Positions 52,553 through 61,963 of a stretch of DNA of 64,000 nt are shown piece after piece (positions within the stretch are counted from its first letter, which is position 1; each line of letters opens with the position of its first letter). Source of the DNA: an uncultured Erythrobacter sp. (GTDB taxonomy: Bacteria > Pseudomonadota > Alphaproteobacteria > Sphingomonadales > Sphingomonadaceae); contig CAJXJR010000006.1 of assembly GCA_913055155.1 (NCBI GenBank), positions 1 to 64,000 of the forward strand, given 5' to 3'. The notes under the pieces are model-generated. The model had not been told where the DNA came from. It was given only the letters and a program-made list of their open reading frames with translations, and made no database searches. The translations under genes were made by a program, and so were the position numbers.

Positions 52553-52948
52553 CTATTCGAAAACGCTCGCCTGGCTTTCGTCCAGCGGATCCGGCCCGAA
52601 GCGATTGGGGCCCGCAGTGCCCGGCTGCACCATGAAGAACAGCATGATGAGTCCGCCCACATAGGGGACAAGGCTCAGCAGCACGAACCAGCCGCTCTTG
52701 TCCTGGTCATGGAAGCGGCGAACCTGCACGGCGATGCTGGGCAGGAAAAACAGGCCGAGGTAAGCCAGAACGCCAAGCCCGAGCATGATCGAACCCATCC
52801 CGGCCGAGATGCTGTCAAACACCGCGAAGAGCACGGCAATGCCGATCATCACGAGCAGCTGGAACAGCACGAACATCCAGTATTCCTTGCGCCGCGAACG
52901 GCCCTGGAAATCCGCATAGCGGCGGATCGGCATCAGCATGTATTCCAT
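52553..52948 (-). CDS. DUF805 family membrane protein
   Basis: This 131-aa inner-membrane protein has four helices and the DUF805 pattern: RRYADFQGRSRRKEYWMFVL before helix 1 and PSIAVQVRRFHDQDKSGWFV before the last two helices. The C-terminus GTAGPNRFGPDPL is typical. Function unknown. Start MEYMLMP. The stop lies seven bases from the convergent permease stop. Confidence 0.92.
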   Translation of the reverse strand: MEYMLMPIRRYADFQGRSRRKEYWMFVLFQLLVMIGIAVLFAVFDSISAGMGSIMLGLGVLAYLGLFFLPSIAVQVRRFHDQDKSGWFVLLSLVPYVGGLIMLFFMVQPGTAGPNRFGPDPLDESQASVFE

Positions 52949-53018
52949 TAAAGTCCCCTGTTTCGAATGTGCATTCGCCCCTGTCCGTGAGGAACCACGA
53001 AACGTGGAGCCACGCAAC

Positions 53019-53045
53019 AAAAAGGGGAGCGTTTGAGCCCCCCTT
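53019..53045 (-). terminator. Terminator after the first RDD gene
   Basis: On the minus strand a 7-bp GC stem (53043-53037 with 53030-53024, one G-T pair) is followed by five T residues (53023-53019), 24 bases after the stop of the RDD gene at 53069. Confidence 0.75.
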
Positions 53046-53068
53046 CCATGGTCTTGCAATCGTCTGGC

Positions 53069-53542
53069 CTAGTCGAACACGCCCGCAGTCGCAGTCTCTC
53101 CAGGCCTGGCCTTCACAACCAGCGTGCTGGCCAGCATGTCGTGCAGGCCCTGCTTCTTCTCGGTAAAGGCCACCATGATATAGCCGATCATCAGGATCAG
53201 GCTGGACAGGATCTTGCCGAAATAGCGGCCCAGCGCGCGGCCGAAGGAAATGCGATTGCCGTTGAGGTCGGTCACCACGATGCCCAGCGCCTTCTTGCCC
53301 ACGGTAGCCTGCCAGCTGGAACTTTCCAGCCCGGCGAAATAGCCGATTCCGATCACCAGGCCGATCAGCCCGCCGACCGAGTTGAGCGTTTGCATCGAGT
53401 CCTCTACCGAGCCGCCGCTGGCGCTGATCCCTGCTCCCATGACCCCGCCGAACAGGCCGCCGATGAAGCCGCCGACCACCGAGATGATGATAACGTCGAT
53501 AAGATAGGCAGCCACGCGCCGCCAGAACCCCGCATATTCCAT
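53069..53542 (-). CDS. RDD family membrane protein (tandem copy 2)
   Basis: This 157-aa protein carries the RDD domain: AGFWRRVAAYLIDVIIISVV in helix 1, SSWQATVGKKALGIVVTDLN, then GRALGRYFGKILSSLILMIG and TEKKQGLHDMLASTLVV. Three to four membrane helices. Some RDD proteins are Na+/H+ antiporters; most are uncharacterised. It is a paralogue of the next gene upstream, with nearly identical DNA over the C-terminal part. It has its own terminator. Confidence 0.9.
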   Translation of the reverse strand: MEYAGFWRRVAAYLIDVIIISVVGGFIGGLFGGVMGAGISASGGSVEDSMQTLNSVGGLIGLVIGIGYFAGLESSSWQATVGKKALGIVVTDLNGNRISFGRALGRYFGKILSSLILMIGYIMVAFTEKKQGLHDMLASTLVVKARPGETATAGVFD

Positions 53543-53611
53543 GTCTGTCCCCCCGAATTGCCCTTAATGGAACGAGGTAAGGCATCATATTTGTAACGCC
53601 ATGACAAGGCG

Positions 53612-53640
53612 AGAAAAAAGGGGGCCGCGAAGCCCCCTTC
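53612..53640 (-). terminator. Terminator between the two RDD genes
   Basis: On the minus strand a GC-rich stem (GGGGGC/GCCCCC, 53632-53637 with 53620-53625) is followed by a run of T (plus-strand A at 53614-53619), 28 bases after the upstream RDD stop. Confidence 0.82.
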
Positions 53641-53667
53641 TTCCGGTCTTGGCATGATCGGTTCGCC

Positions 53668-54147
53668 TTACTCGAAGACGCCCGCGGTGCCGGTCTCGCC
53701 CGGCTTGCCCTTCACCACCAGCGTGCTGGCCAGCATGTCGTGCAGGCCCTGCTTCTTCTCGGTAAAGCCGACCATGATGTAGCCGATCAGCAGGATCGCA
53801 CCCGACAGGATCTTGGCGAAGAACCGACCGACCGCACGGCCCAGGCTGATGCGGTTACCGCTGGTGTCGACCACGATCAGGCCCAGCGCCTTCTTCCCCA
53901 CGGTCGCCTGCCAGTTCGAACTTTCCAGCCCGGCGAAATAGGCCAGGTAGATGACAATGCTGATGATCGTCCCCAGTCCGCTCGATGCCGTGGTGCCTCC
54001 CGCTGCCGCAAGGTCTCCCATGCTGGCACTGTAGTTCGCCCCCATGTTGATCCCGGTAACGCCCTGCAGGACAGAAATCACGACGATCAGGATGATCCAG
54101 TCGATCAGATAGGCGCCGACGCGAATCCAGAAACCGGCGTATTGCAT
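53668..54147 (-). CDS. RDD family membrane protein (tandem copy 1)
   Basis: This 159-aa RDD-domain protein has AGFWIRVGAYLIDWIILIVV, SNWQATVGKKALGLIVVDTS, RAVGRFFAKILSGAILLIGY and TEKKQGLHDMLASTLVVKGK. It is clearly a duplicate of the gene at 53069: the C-terminal ~90 residues are mostly identical, while the loop after helix 1 differs. It is flanked on both sides by terminators, so it is probably transcribed alone. Substrate unknown. Confidence 0.9.
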   Translation of the reverse strand: MQYAGFWIRVGAYLIDWIILIVVISVLQGVTGINMGANYSASMGDLAAAGGTTASSGLGTIISIVIYLAYFAGLESSNWQATVGKKALGLIVVDTSGNRISLGRAVGRFFAKILSGAILLIGYIMVGFTEKKQGLHDMLASTLVVKGKPGETGTAGVFE

Positions 54148-54222
54148 GAAATAATCCCTCCCTGTTCAAACCCCGAACAAGGCAAAGGCATCACAATTTC
54201 GCTTCCAGCGCAAGTCGATGCC

Positions 54223-54257
54223 AAAAAAAGGGGCCCCGAAGGACCCCCCTTTTCATG
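54223..54257 (-). terminator. Terminator after the TonB-dependent receptor gene
   Basis: On the minus strand GGGGTCC pairs with GGGCCCC around a short TTC-containing loop and is followed by seven T residues (plus-strand A run at 54223-54229). It lies about 20 bases after the receptor stop. Confidence 0.8.
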
Positions 54258-54276
54258 AACAGGCTGTTGCCGTCGC

Positions 54277-56991
54277 TTACCAGCGGAAGCGACCGGTGAT
54301 GCCGTAGGTGCGCGGATCGTTGGGGTAGCCCGATACGCTGAGCGGCTGGGCCGGGCTGTCGAACACGGTGCCCAGGTAACGATCGTCCGTCAGGTTGCGG
54401 CCCCAGACCGACAGCGAGAAGCCGCAGTCGCACTCGTAGGTGAGCGAAGCCGTCAGGTTGTCCACCTGGCGGGTGAACGGCAGGCCCGCGAGGATTGCCG
54501 GGGTGCCATCGACGATCGAGCCGTCCGGGCCCTTCACGGCGAAGGCGGGCAGGCCTTCGACCAGCTGCGTTTCCGACGACCAGTAGTAGTTGACGCGCGG
54601 GATCAGCGCGCCGTTGCCGAGGTCGGCCTCGTACTGCGCGCCGACGATGACCGTCCATTCGGGGATGCCCGAGGGACGCGTGCCCGAGATATCGCCCTGT
54701 GCCGACTGCGTGAAGCTGTCGAACTTTGGATCGAGGTAGGTCACCGCCGCGTTGATGGTGAGTTCCGGAGTCGGGTAGATCGAGCTTTCGAACTCCACGC
54801 CCCAGGTCGACTGCGTACCGGCATTGGCCAGCACGAAGCCCGAACCGGTGAAGATGTTCGACTGGAAGCCGTCGATCTCCTGGTCGAAGACCGTCAGGTT
54901 GGCGGAGAAGTAATCGAGGTTGGCCTTGATGCCGACTTCCATCACCTTCGATTCCTCGGGCCCTGCAAAGCGCGAGCCGAAGGTGAGGTTCGGCAGGTCC
55001 AGCCCGGCCGCGATAATCGCGTTACGGTCAATCAGCGCCGGACGCGCATCGCGCGACAGGTTGACCGAACTGGCCTTGAAGCCGGTGGCATAGCTTGCAT
55101 AGATGTTCACGTCGGGCGTGACATCGTAGGCAAGGCGGATCGAGTAGCTGAAGTTGTCGTCATTGATCCGGCCGTCTTCCACGGCGTTGGGAACGCCCAG
55201 GAACGGCGGCAGGAATTGCAGCGCGCGCAGCGGGTTCAGCGGGTTGGCCAGCGGGTTGTTGACGTTGGCCTGAGCAAAGGCAGTCGCGCCCGCCTGGATG
55301 GTCGGGAAGAAGGCCGCCGTCGCCGGGTTTGTGGCAAAGGCCAGCACTTCGGCTTCGGTCGCCAGGCGATCAAGCCCCAGCGCATCGCCGACCGCGGTGG
55401 CAATCGCACCCTGTGTCAGCACCTGGCCGCGGAACGGAGCGAGTTCCGGCGCATCGAAGTCGATCGCCGAGAACACGTCGGTCGACACGGCATTCTGGGT
55501 GAACTGCTTGGAATCGTCAGTGTAGTTGCCGCCCAGCGTCAGCACCAGGCCATCGACAATCTCGAAGTCCACCTGGCCGAAGATGGAGAACGCTTCGGAG
55601 TCCAGCGTATAGGCTTCGGTGAAGCCCTGCCCCTGGTTGAAGAAGGTGCCGACATAGTTGGTCTGGAAAGCCTGGCTGAACACCTGCTCCAGCGGCACGG
55701 CGCTGGGGAACCGTGGCGACGGAGCCAGCGTGAAGGCGCCGCCCGACAGGTTGCCGACCAGCAGGTTGGCATAGTTGCGGAAATCTGCGCCATACAGCAG
55801 CTGGTTCGACTGGGTGACGTCTTCGTTGATGTAGAACGCACCCAGCAGCACGTCGACCCGGTCACCGATGGACCCCGCGATGCGGAATTCCTGAGTGAAG
55901 GTGTCGATCTCGAGATCCTGCGAGTTCGGATAGATCAGGTCGGCACTGGAGAAGTCCGAATCCTGGAAGGTCACCGCATTGGTGGTGCGGCTGGCCGTGA
56001 TCGAAGTGACCGTGAAATCACCGAATTCGTAGTCGATCTGGGCGGAAACGCCCCAGTTCTCGATATCGTTGGTCGAATCGAAGTTGTTGTAGACGACATC
56101 GGCGAAGGGATCGTTGGGATCGGTCACCATGCCGCCCAGCGCCTGGATCACCGCGGTCGACGGTCCGCTCTGCACGTTCACCACGCCGCAGCACACTTCA
56201 TCGATGCTGTCGTAGTCGGCAATCACGCGGATGCTGAAGTCGGTGCCGTTGTCGACCAGCACCTGGCCGCGGGTGTACCAGCGATCGCGGTTGTTGACTT
56301 CGCTGCCGGTGCCAAGATCGTCGAAGAAACCGTCGCGGCTGTTGATGCCGCCGCCCAGGCTGACGGCCACCATGTCGGAAAGCGGGCCGGTGACATAGGC
56401 ACGGGCGACCAGCGCATCGTAGTTGCCATAGGTCAGTTCGGCATTGCCGCCGAAGTCGAACTGCGGCTCTTCGGTGGTGACCGAGATCACACCGGCAGAG
56501 GCGTTCTTGCCGAACAGCGTCGACTGCGGTCCGCGGAGCACTTCGACACGCTGCACGTTGGGCAGGTCGGAAATCGAGCTGGCGGTACGGCTGCGATAGA
56601 CACCGTCGATAAACACGCCGACCGACGGCTCGATACCGGCGTTGTTGGCGCCGTTGCCGAAGCCGCGGATGAAGAAGCCGGTGTTGGCCGAGGACTGGCG
56701 CTGGCCCACCGTCAGCGAGGGCACGACCGTTTCGAGGTCGCGAATGTCGCGGATCTGGTCGCGCTCGAGCGTTTCGGCAGTGGCCACCGAGACGGCCACG
56801 GGCACTTCCTGCAGCGTCTGTTCGCGCTTGCTGGCGGTAACCACGATGCTGTTACCCTGGTTTACGGGCTGCTCGTCGGCCCCGCCTTCATCCTGCGCGA
56901 AGGCCGCGCCGGGGGCGAACAGGGCAATGGCGGCCGCGCCGCACAGGCACTTGCGCGAAAAACCGGCGACGCCGGCAGTTGTGCTGGTCAT
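54277..56991 (-). CDS. TonB-dependent receptor
   Basis: This 904-aa outer-membrane receptor is energised by TonB. A signal peptide (ending GAAFAQ) precedes a TonB-box-like SIVVTASKREQ. The plug domain has VSVATAETLERDQIRDIRDL, FFIRGFGNGANN, VEVLRGPQSTLFGKNASAGV, and a long 22-strand-type barrel follows, ending YPNDPRTYGITGRFRW with the terminal Trp. This is the large sphingomonad receptor type (pesticin/FyuA-like) whose substrates range from siderophores to plant polymers; none can be assigned. Start at ATG 56991 after GGAG; an ATG four codons upstream is possible. Confidence 0.93.
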   Translation of the reverse strand: MTSTTAGVAGFSRKCLCGAAAIALFAPGAAFAQDEGGADEQPVNQGNSIVVTASKREQTLQEVPVAVSVATAETLERDQIRDIRDLETVVPSLTVGQRQSSANTGFFIRGFGNGANNAGIEPSVGVFIDGVYRSRTASSISDLPNVQRVEVLRGPQSTLFGKNASAGVISVTTEEPQFDFGGNAELTYGNYDALVARAYVTGPLSDMVAVSLGGGINSRDGFFDDLGTGSEVNNRDRWYTRGQVLVDNGTDFSIRVIADYDSIDEVCCGVVNVQSGPSTAVIQALGGMVTDPNDPFADVVYNNFDSTNDIENWGVSAQIDYEFGDFTVTSITASRTTNAVTFQDSDFSSADLIYPNSQDLEIDTFTQEFRIAGSIGDRVDVLLGAFYINEDVTQSNQLLYGADFRNYANLLVGNLSGGAFTLAPSPRFPSAVPLEQVFSQAFQTNYVGTFFNQGQGFTEAYTLDSEAFSIFGQVDFEIVDGLVLTLGGNYTDDSKQFTQNAVSTDVFSAIDFDAPELAPFRGQVLTQGAIATAVGDALGLDRLATEAEVLAFATNPATAAFFPTIQAGATAFAQANVNNPLANPLNPLRALQFLPPFLGVPNAVEDGRINDDNFSYSIRLAYDVTPDVNIYASYATGFKASSVNLSRDARPALIDRNAIIAAGLDLPNLTFGSRFAGPEESKVMEVGIKANLDYFSANLTVFDQEIDGFQSNIFTGSGFVLANAGTQSTWGVEFESSIYPTPELTINAAVTYLDPKFDSFTQSAQGDISGTRPSGIPEWTVIVGAQYEADLGNGALIPRVNYYWSSETQLVEGLPAFAVKGPDGSIVDGTPAILAGLPFTRQVDNLTASLTYECDCGFSLSVWGRNLTDDRYLGTVFDSPAQPLSVSGYPNDPRTYGITGRFRW

Positions 56992-57108
56992 TGATTTCTC
57001 CATCTCTCCCTCGAGGTCCCGCCCGGCCTTTTGGCGCATGAAACGGGTCTCAAGCGACCTCTTACAGTCAGTTTTTGATAGTCGCCACAGGCGCTTCGCA
57101 CAATCGCG

Positions 57109-57131
57109 CTTTCGTGAACAGATTACGAAAG
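57109..57131. promoter_or_regulatory. Inverted repeat in the TonB-receptor/typA divergent region
   Basis: CTTTCGT (57109-57115), nine bases, ACGAAAG (57125-57131) forms a perfect 7-bp palindrome about 120 bases upstream of the receptor start and 160 before typA. Within the 300-base gap it is the only clear structure I see. It is a candidate operator for the receptor gene. Confidence 0.35.
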
Positions 57132-57291
57132 AAACCGCCTGTGTAGCATTTCCGCAACATGGAGGGGTCTAACCTTTACGTCAGGCAGGCTATCGCACAT
57201 CCGCTTGCGACATTGGCGCGCTTGGTCTATCGGCGCGCCAATTCGCAGGTGCAGCATTGCGCGCCCGCCCCAGACCCAGGAAACCAAGATC

Positions 57292-59136
57292 ATGTCCGCC
57301 CCCCTTCGCAACGTGGCGATCATCGCCCACGTCGACCATGGCAAGACCACGCTCGTCGACCAGCTCTTCCGCCAGTCCGGCACCTTCCGCGAGAACCAGC
57401 GCGTGGAGGAACGCGCGATGGATTCCAATGAACTGGAGAAGGAACGCGGGATCACCATCCTGGCCAAGCCGACCAGCATCGAATGGGCGCCCGAAGGCGG
57501 CCAGCACAACTATCGCATCAATATCGTCGATACCCCCGGCCACGCCGACTTCGGCGCCGAGGTGGAACGCATCCTGTCGATGGTCGACGGGGTGATCCTT
57601 CTGGTGGACGCCGCCGAAGGGCCGATGCCGCAGACGAAGTTCGTAACCGGCAAGGCGCTGGGCCTTGGCCTCAAGCCGATCGTGGTGGTCAACAAGATCG
57701 ACCGCAGCGATGCGCGCGCCAACGAAGTGCTCGACGAGGTGTTCGACCTGTTCGTGAACCTCGACGCCAACGACGAACAGCTCGATTTTCCCGTACTCTA
57801 TGCCTCGGGCCGTTCGGGCTATGCCAGCGAAGACCCGGAAGCGCGCGAAGGCGACCTGCTGCCGCTGTTCAACCTGATCGTCAACCACGTGCCCGAGCCC
57901 GATCTCGATCCCGATGGCGACTTTGCCATGCTGGCAACGCTGCTGGATCGCGATGCCTTCCTGGGCCGTATCCTGACCGGCCGCATCGAAAGCGGACGGC
58001 TGGAGGTCGGCATGCCGATCAAGGCGCTGGACGTGAACGGCAACGTGGTGGAAACGGGCCGCGCGACCAAGGTGTTCGCCTACAACGGCCTCGACCGCGA
58101 GCCGGTGCTGCACGCCAAGGCAGGCGATATCGTCGCCATCGCCGGCCTCACCGACGCGACCGTGTCGAACACGCTGTGCGAACCGCACGTCAGTGTGCCG
58201 ATCCACGCATCGCCGATCGACCCGCCCACCCTTTCCATGACCTTCGCCGTAAACGACAGCCCCTATGCCGGCCGCGAGGGCGACAAGGTGCAGAGCCGCG
58301 TGATCCGCGACCGGTTGGAGCGCGAAGCCGAAGGCAACGTCGCCATCCGTATCACCGAAGCCGCCGGCAAGGACGCCTTCGAAGTGGCGGGCCGCGGCGA
58401 ACTGCAGCTGGGCGTGCTGATCGAGACCATGCGTCGCGAGGGCTTCGAGCTGTCGATCAGCCGCCCGCGCGTGCTCTATCGCGAAGAGAACGGCCAGCGG
58501 CTGGAGCCGTATGAAACGGTCGTGGTCGACGTGGACGACGAGTTCAGCGGCACGGTTGTGGAGAAGATGGCCCAGCGCAAGGCCGAGATGACCGAGATGC
58601 GCCCCAGCGGCGGCGGCAAGACCCGCCTGACCTTCCTGGCGCCCAGCCGCGGCCTGATCGGCTATCACGGCGAATTCCTGTCCGACACGCGCGGCACGGG
58701 CATCATGAACCGCCTGTTCGACAGCTATGGCCCCTACAAGGGCAAGATCGCCGGGCGCCAGAACGGCGTGCTGATCTCGATGGAACAGGGCGAGGCCATG
58801 GCCTATGCGCTCAACACCATCGAGGAACGCGGCGTGCTGTTCGTCTCTCCGGGCGAGAAGCTGTACCAGGGCATGATCATCGGCGAGAACGCCAAACCCG
58901 AGGATCTCGAGGTCAACCCGCTCAAGAGCAAGCAGCTGACCAACTTCCGCGCCAGTGGCAAGGACGAAGGCATCCGCCTGACCCCGCCGCGCAAGATGAC
59001 GCTGGAACAGGCCATCGCCTACATCGGCGACGACGAGATCGTGGAAGTGACGCCGCAGTCCATCCGCCTGCGCAAGGTCCACCTCGACCCGCACGAACGC
59101 AAGCGGGCGAAACGGGCAGCGCAGGACGCGGCCTGA
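57292..59136 (+). CDS. typA: Ribosome-dependent GTPase TypA/BipA
   Basis: This 614-aa translational GTPase binds the ribosomal A site and supports 50S assembly and stress growth. G1 is [15 protein letters not shown], the switch region has [17 protein letters not shown]3 is [16 protein letters not shown]4 [16 protein letters not shown]. Domain III/V-like parts follow, with the BipA-specific C-terminal domain ([40 protein letters not shown]). Start [10 protein letters not shown] is the family start; the longer frame is non-conserved. Confidence 0.97.
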   Translation: MSAPLRNVAIIAHVDHGKTTLVDQLFRQSGTFRENQRVEERAMDSNELEKERGITILAKPTSIEWAPEGGQHNYRINIVDTPGHADFGAEVERILSMVDGVILLVDAAEGPMPQTKFVTGKALGLGLKPIVVVNKIDRSDARANEVLDEVFDLFVNLDANDEQLDFPVLYASGRSGYASEDPEAREGDLLPLFNLIVNHVPEPDLDPDGDFAMLATLLDRDAFLGRILTGRIESGRLEVGMPIKALDVNGNVVETGRATKVFAYNGLDREPVLHAKAGDIVAIAGLTDATVSNTLCEPHVSVPIHASPIDPPTLSMTFAVNDSPYAGREGDKVQSRVIRDRLEREAEGNVAIRITEAAGKDAFEVAGRGELQLGVLIETMRREGFELSISRPRVLYREENGQRLEPYETVVVDVDDEFSGTVVEKMAQRKAEMTEMRPSGGGKTRLTFLAPSRGLIGYHGEFLSDTRGTGIMNRLFDSYGPYKGKIAGRQNGVLISMEQGEAMAYALNTIEERGVLFVSPGEKLYQGMIIGENAKPEDLEVNPLKSKQLTNFRASGKDEGIRLTPPRKMTLEQAIAYIGDDEIVEVTPQSIRLRKVHLDPHERKRAKRAAQDAA

Positions 59137-59212
59137 CCTTCGCCTTGGGCTGGAAGGATTTCCACCCCGCACCCCCTCGCCAAGCGCGGCAGCCTCGCCT
59201 AAGGGCTTGGCG

Positions 59213-60391
59213 ATGGATGTGACCGATCTTCGCGTTGCGCTGTTCAGCGGGAACTACAACTATGTCCGCGATGGCGCGAACCAGGCCCTGAACCGGTTGG
59301 TGGACTACCTGCTGCGGCAGGGTGCGCAGGTGCGCGTCTATTCTCCCACCACCGATACCCCCGCGTTCGAGCCTGCGGGCGAGCTGATCAGCCTGCCGTC
59401 GGTGCCGATCCCGGGTCGCGGGGAATACCAGTTCTCCACCGGGCTGGGTGCAGAGGTGAAGGCCAACCTGGCCGAGTTCGCCCCGCATATCGTGCACATC
59501 TCCAGCCCCGACGTGGCCGGGCACCGCGCGCTGACCTGGGCGCGCGCGCACGATATCCCGGTGCTGGCCAGCGTGCACACTCGGTTCGAGACCTATCCGC
59601 GCTATTACGGCTTCGGCTTCATCGAGCCTGTGTTCGTATCCATCCTGCGGCGGTTCTATCACCGCTGCGATGCCATCGTCGCCCCTTCGGCCAGCATGAT
59701 CGAGGAACTGCGCGAACAGGGCATGCACCACGATATCGGCACCTGGTCGCGCGGGGTTGACCGCCACGTGTTCACGCCCAATCGACACGACCTTGCCTGG
59801 CGGCGCGAGCTGGGCATTGCCGACGACGATATGGCCATCGGATTCCTCGGCCGGCTGGTGCTGGAAAAGGGCATCGACATCTTTGCCGAGACCATGGTGG
59901 AGCTACGCCGGCGCGGCGTGCCGCACCAGGTACTGGTGATCGGCGAAGGCCCGGCCAAGGATTTCTTCGCGGGCAAGGTGCCGGAAGCAAAGTTCGTCGG
60001 TTTCCAGCAGGGTGAGGATCTGGGCCGCGCGGTGGCCAGTATGGACGTGCTGCTCAACCCCTCCGTCACGGAAACATTCGGCAACGTGACGCTGGAAGCC
60101 ATGGCCTGCGGCGTTCCGGTGGTGGCGGCCGATGCCACGGGCGCCTCCAGCCTGGTGGTGGAAGGGGAAACAGGCCACCTGGTGCCCCCGCGCGATATCG
60201 CAGCCTATGCCGACAAGCTGGCCACCTATGCAGCAGACCCTGCCTTGCGCCGCGCGCACGGCGAAGCAGGCGCAAGGCGCGCCGATGCCTTCGACTGGGA
60301 TACGATTAACGGCGCTGTGGCCGATACCTACCTGCGGCTGATCGAAGCCCGCCGCGCCCATGGCGAGGCCGGCGCGCGCACATCAGCGTAG
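59213..60391 (+). CDS. Glycosyltransferase family 4 protein (GT-B fold, MgtA-like)
   Basis: This 392-aa GT-B enzyme opens VALFSGNYNYVRDGANQALN, with the glycine-rich acceptor loop. The nucleotide-sugar half has FLGRLVLEKGIDIFAETM, VIGEGPAKDFFAGK and the EX7E motif in VTETFGNVTLEAMACGVPVV. It resembles GDP-mannose-dependent alpha-mannosyltransferases of the MgtA/PimB type and SqdX-like transferases that build glycolipids. The acceptor is unknown. ATG 59213 has AAGGGC upstream. The C-terminal repeat RRAHGEAGAR occurs twice in the last 45 residues. Confidence 0.87.
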   Translation: MDVTDLRVALFSGNYNYVRDGANQALNRLVDYLLRQGAQVRVYSPTTDTPAFEPAGELISLPSVPIPGRGEYQFSTGLGAEVKANLAEFAPHIVHISSPDVAGHRALTWARAHDIPVLASVHTRFETYPRYYGFGFIEPVFVSILRRFYHRCDAIVAPSASMIEELREQGMHHDIGTWSRGVDRHVFTPNRHDLAWRRELGIADDDMAIGFLGRLVLEKGIDIFAETMVELRRRGVPHQVLVIGEGPAKDFFAGKVPEAKFVGFQQGEDLGRAVASMDVLLNPSVTETFGNVTLEAMACGVPVVAADATGASSLVVEGETGHLVPPRDIAAYADKLATYAADPALRRAHGEAGARRADAFDWDTINGAVADTYLRLIEARRAHGEAGARTSA

Positions 60392-60820
60392 CACGCCCTT
60401 CTTCAGCATCGACCAGGCGTAGAGCGCCAGCAGGATCTGGGTCACCCAGATCACGATCGACATGATGAAGCCGACACCGTCCAGGACGCCAGGCGGCGAA
60501 GGATGGGTGAACTGGTAGAACCAGGTTCCGGCCATGCCGACCAGCCCCAGCACAAAGGCATGAAGCGCCCAGCGGCTGCGCAGCACCAGCAGCACCGCGC
60601 CCAGGAAGGCGCACCAAACGCCAACGGCCCAGAATGCCTCCATCCACGCCGGGAAGCCGTAGAAATACTCCAGCTGCGCGGGCGTGAAGGCCGACATGTA
60701 GGCCTCGTTCCGGGTCATCGTCATCAGGTAGTCGTAGGCGCCGAAACTGTTCCACAGCAGCGCCAGGATCCCGATCACCCACAGGTGCCAGGGCGTGGCA
60801 GGTCGTCCCATGATGGCCAT
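60383..60820 (-). CDS. Hypothetical four-helix membrane protein
   Basis: This 145-aa protein starts MAIMGRPATPWHLWVIGILA, has four hydrophobic helices and the loop YDYLMTMTRNEAYMSAFTPA. The pattern (NSFGAYDYxMT near helix 1, W at helix ends) is seen in small sphingomonad membrane proteins of unknown function. GGGAGAC precedes the ATG. It overlaps the convergent glycosyltransferase by nine bases and lies 67 bases downstream of the padR-type gene. Confidence 0.78.
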   Translation of the reverse strand: MAIMGRPATPWHLWVIGILALLWNSFGAYDYLMTMTRNEAYMSAFTPAQLEYFYGFPAWMEAFWAVGVWCAFLGAVLLVLRSRWALHAFVLGLVGMAGTWFYQFTHPSPPGVLDGVGFIMSIVIWVTQILLALYAWSMLKKGVLR

Positions 60821-60887
60821 AAGCTAGTCTCCCCTGTTCCGGGCAAGCGTAACACACCCGCCCGGAACAGGGAATTGGCCTGACAAA

Positions 60888-61841
60888 TCAGAGCCGCTCG
60901 ATCTTGCGGGCAAGCTCGTCGATCAGGTCGACAACCTGGTCCTTGTCCATGTCCTTCAGGCCGCCGTCGGCGGCCTTGATCCGGATCAAGTTGGCCAGGT
61001 TGCCCATGGCGCGGAACAGCTCGCTGGAGCCCTGGGGCCGCGCCTTTTCGCGCTTGCGGCCAAGGCGTTCCCACAGTTCCTCGATCTCGTCCTTGCGGTC
61101 TTCCAGTTCGGCAAGGCCGGCATCGGTCGCCTGGAACAGCTTCTTGGCATCGTCGCTGTCCTGCTCGGCAATTGCGCCTTCATCGGCCAGCATCTGCAAG
61201 GTGGGGTAGATCGTGCCGGGACTGGGCGAATAGGCACCCGCCGTCATCTCCTCCAGCGCCTTGATCAATTCGTAACCGTGGCGCGGTTCCTCGGCCAACA
61301 TGGCCAGCAGCACCAGCCGCAGCTCACCCGGGCCGAACATCCTGCGCCGGCGCGGGCCTTCTCCGCGATGCGGGCGCGGACCGCGGCGCTGGCCGCCACC
61401 CTTGCCGCTCCGGCCGCTCTTGGCGAACAGCCCGCCGGGGCCGAACATGCCATCCTTGCCGAAAACGCCGCCCGGACCGAACGGGCCACCGGGGCCGAAC
61501 GGACCTTCGGAACCGAACGGTCCCTCGGCACCGAACAGCCCGTCGCGGCCTAACAGGTCGTTGCTGCGGTAGCTGCGGCGGCGATAGCGGCGCGGGCCGA
61601 CATCATCGCCTTCTTCCCAGTCGTCGTCGTTGTCGTTGATCTCGAACTCGATCTCGACATCGAAGTTCTCGCTGCCGGGTTCGCTATCGGCGTCCGCTTC
61701 GACAGGCTCGATATCCTCGGGCTCCACGATCTCTTCGCGGGCCTGTGCCCGGCGACGACGAGCGCCCCCGGCACTGCCCCGCCCACGGCCGCCGGTGCGT
61801 GGCTTGGCGGCCTTGCGCGGCTTCTTGTCATCCTTGCTCAT
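60888..61841 (-). CDS. PadR family transcriptional regulator with N-terminal low-complexity region
   Basis: This 317-aa protein has a C-terminal PadR winged helix (ELRLVLLAMLAEEPRHGYEL, then PSPGTIYPTLQMLADEGAI) and a dimerisation helix region. The ~165 residues before it are unusual: a basic tail, an acidic patch (EPEDIEPVEADADSEPGSEN), and a tandem repeat of (P/L/V/M)FGxxG units such as GPFGPGGPFGPGG. Such Gly-Phe repeats occur in some PadR proteins of this group, with unknown role. A 14-bp palindrome sits in its own promoter, suggesting autoregulation. Confidence 0.9.
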   Translation of the reverse strand: MSKDDKKPRKAAKPRTGGRGRGSAGGARRRRAQAREEIVEPEDIEPVEADADSEPGSENFDVEIEFEINDNDDDWEEGDDVGPRRYRRRSYRSNDLLGRDGLFGAEGPFGSEGPFGPGGPFGPGGVFGKDGMFGPGGLFAKSGRSGKGGGQRRGPRPHRGEGPRRRRMFGPGELRLVLLAMLAEEPRHGYELIKALEEMTAGAYSPSPGTIYPTLQMLADEGAIAEQDSDDAKKLFQATDAGLAELEDRKDEIEELWERLGRKREKARPQGSSELFRAMGNLANLIRIKAADGGLKDMDKDQVVDLIDELARKIERL

Positions 61842-61871
61842 TCAAACTCTCCAATGAGTCCCACTGCCTTT

Positions 61872-61885
61872 TAAGATATATCTTA
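61872..61885. promoter_or_regulatory. Operator-like palindrome upstream of the padR gene
   Basis: A perfect 14-bp palindrome TAAGATATATCTTA lies 31 bases before the padR-family ATG and about 80 bases before rarA on the other side. AT-rich palindromes of this AGATATATCT form are typical PadR targets, so autorepression is likely and rarA might be affected. Confidence 0.65.
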
Positions 61886-61963
61886 GAGCTATCGTAACAA
61901 GGGGTGGTGATAAATTTCGCAACGCGCTCTACCTCGCCCCGGCAGACGCGCTACAAGGCCCCC

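Noticed and set aside
55216-56994. A 592-codon plus-strand frame opposite the TonB-dependent receptor
   Set aside because: Antisense shadow; the minus strand gives a complete receptor with signal, plug and terminal Trp.
57190-59172. A 660-codon minus-strand frame opposite typA
   Set aside because: Antisense shadow of the conserved GTPase.
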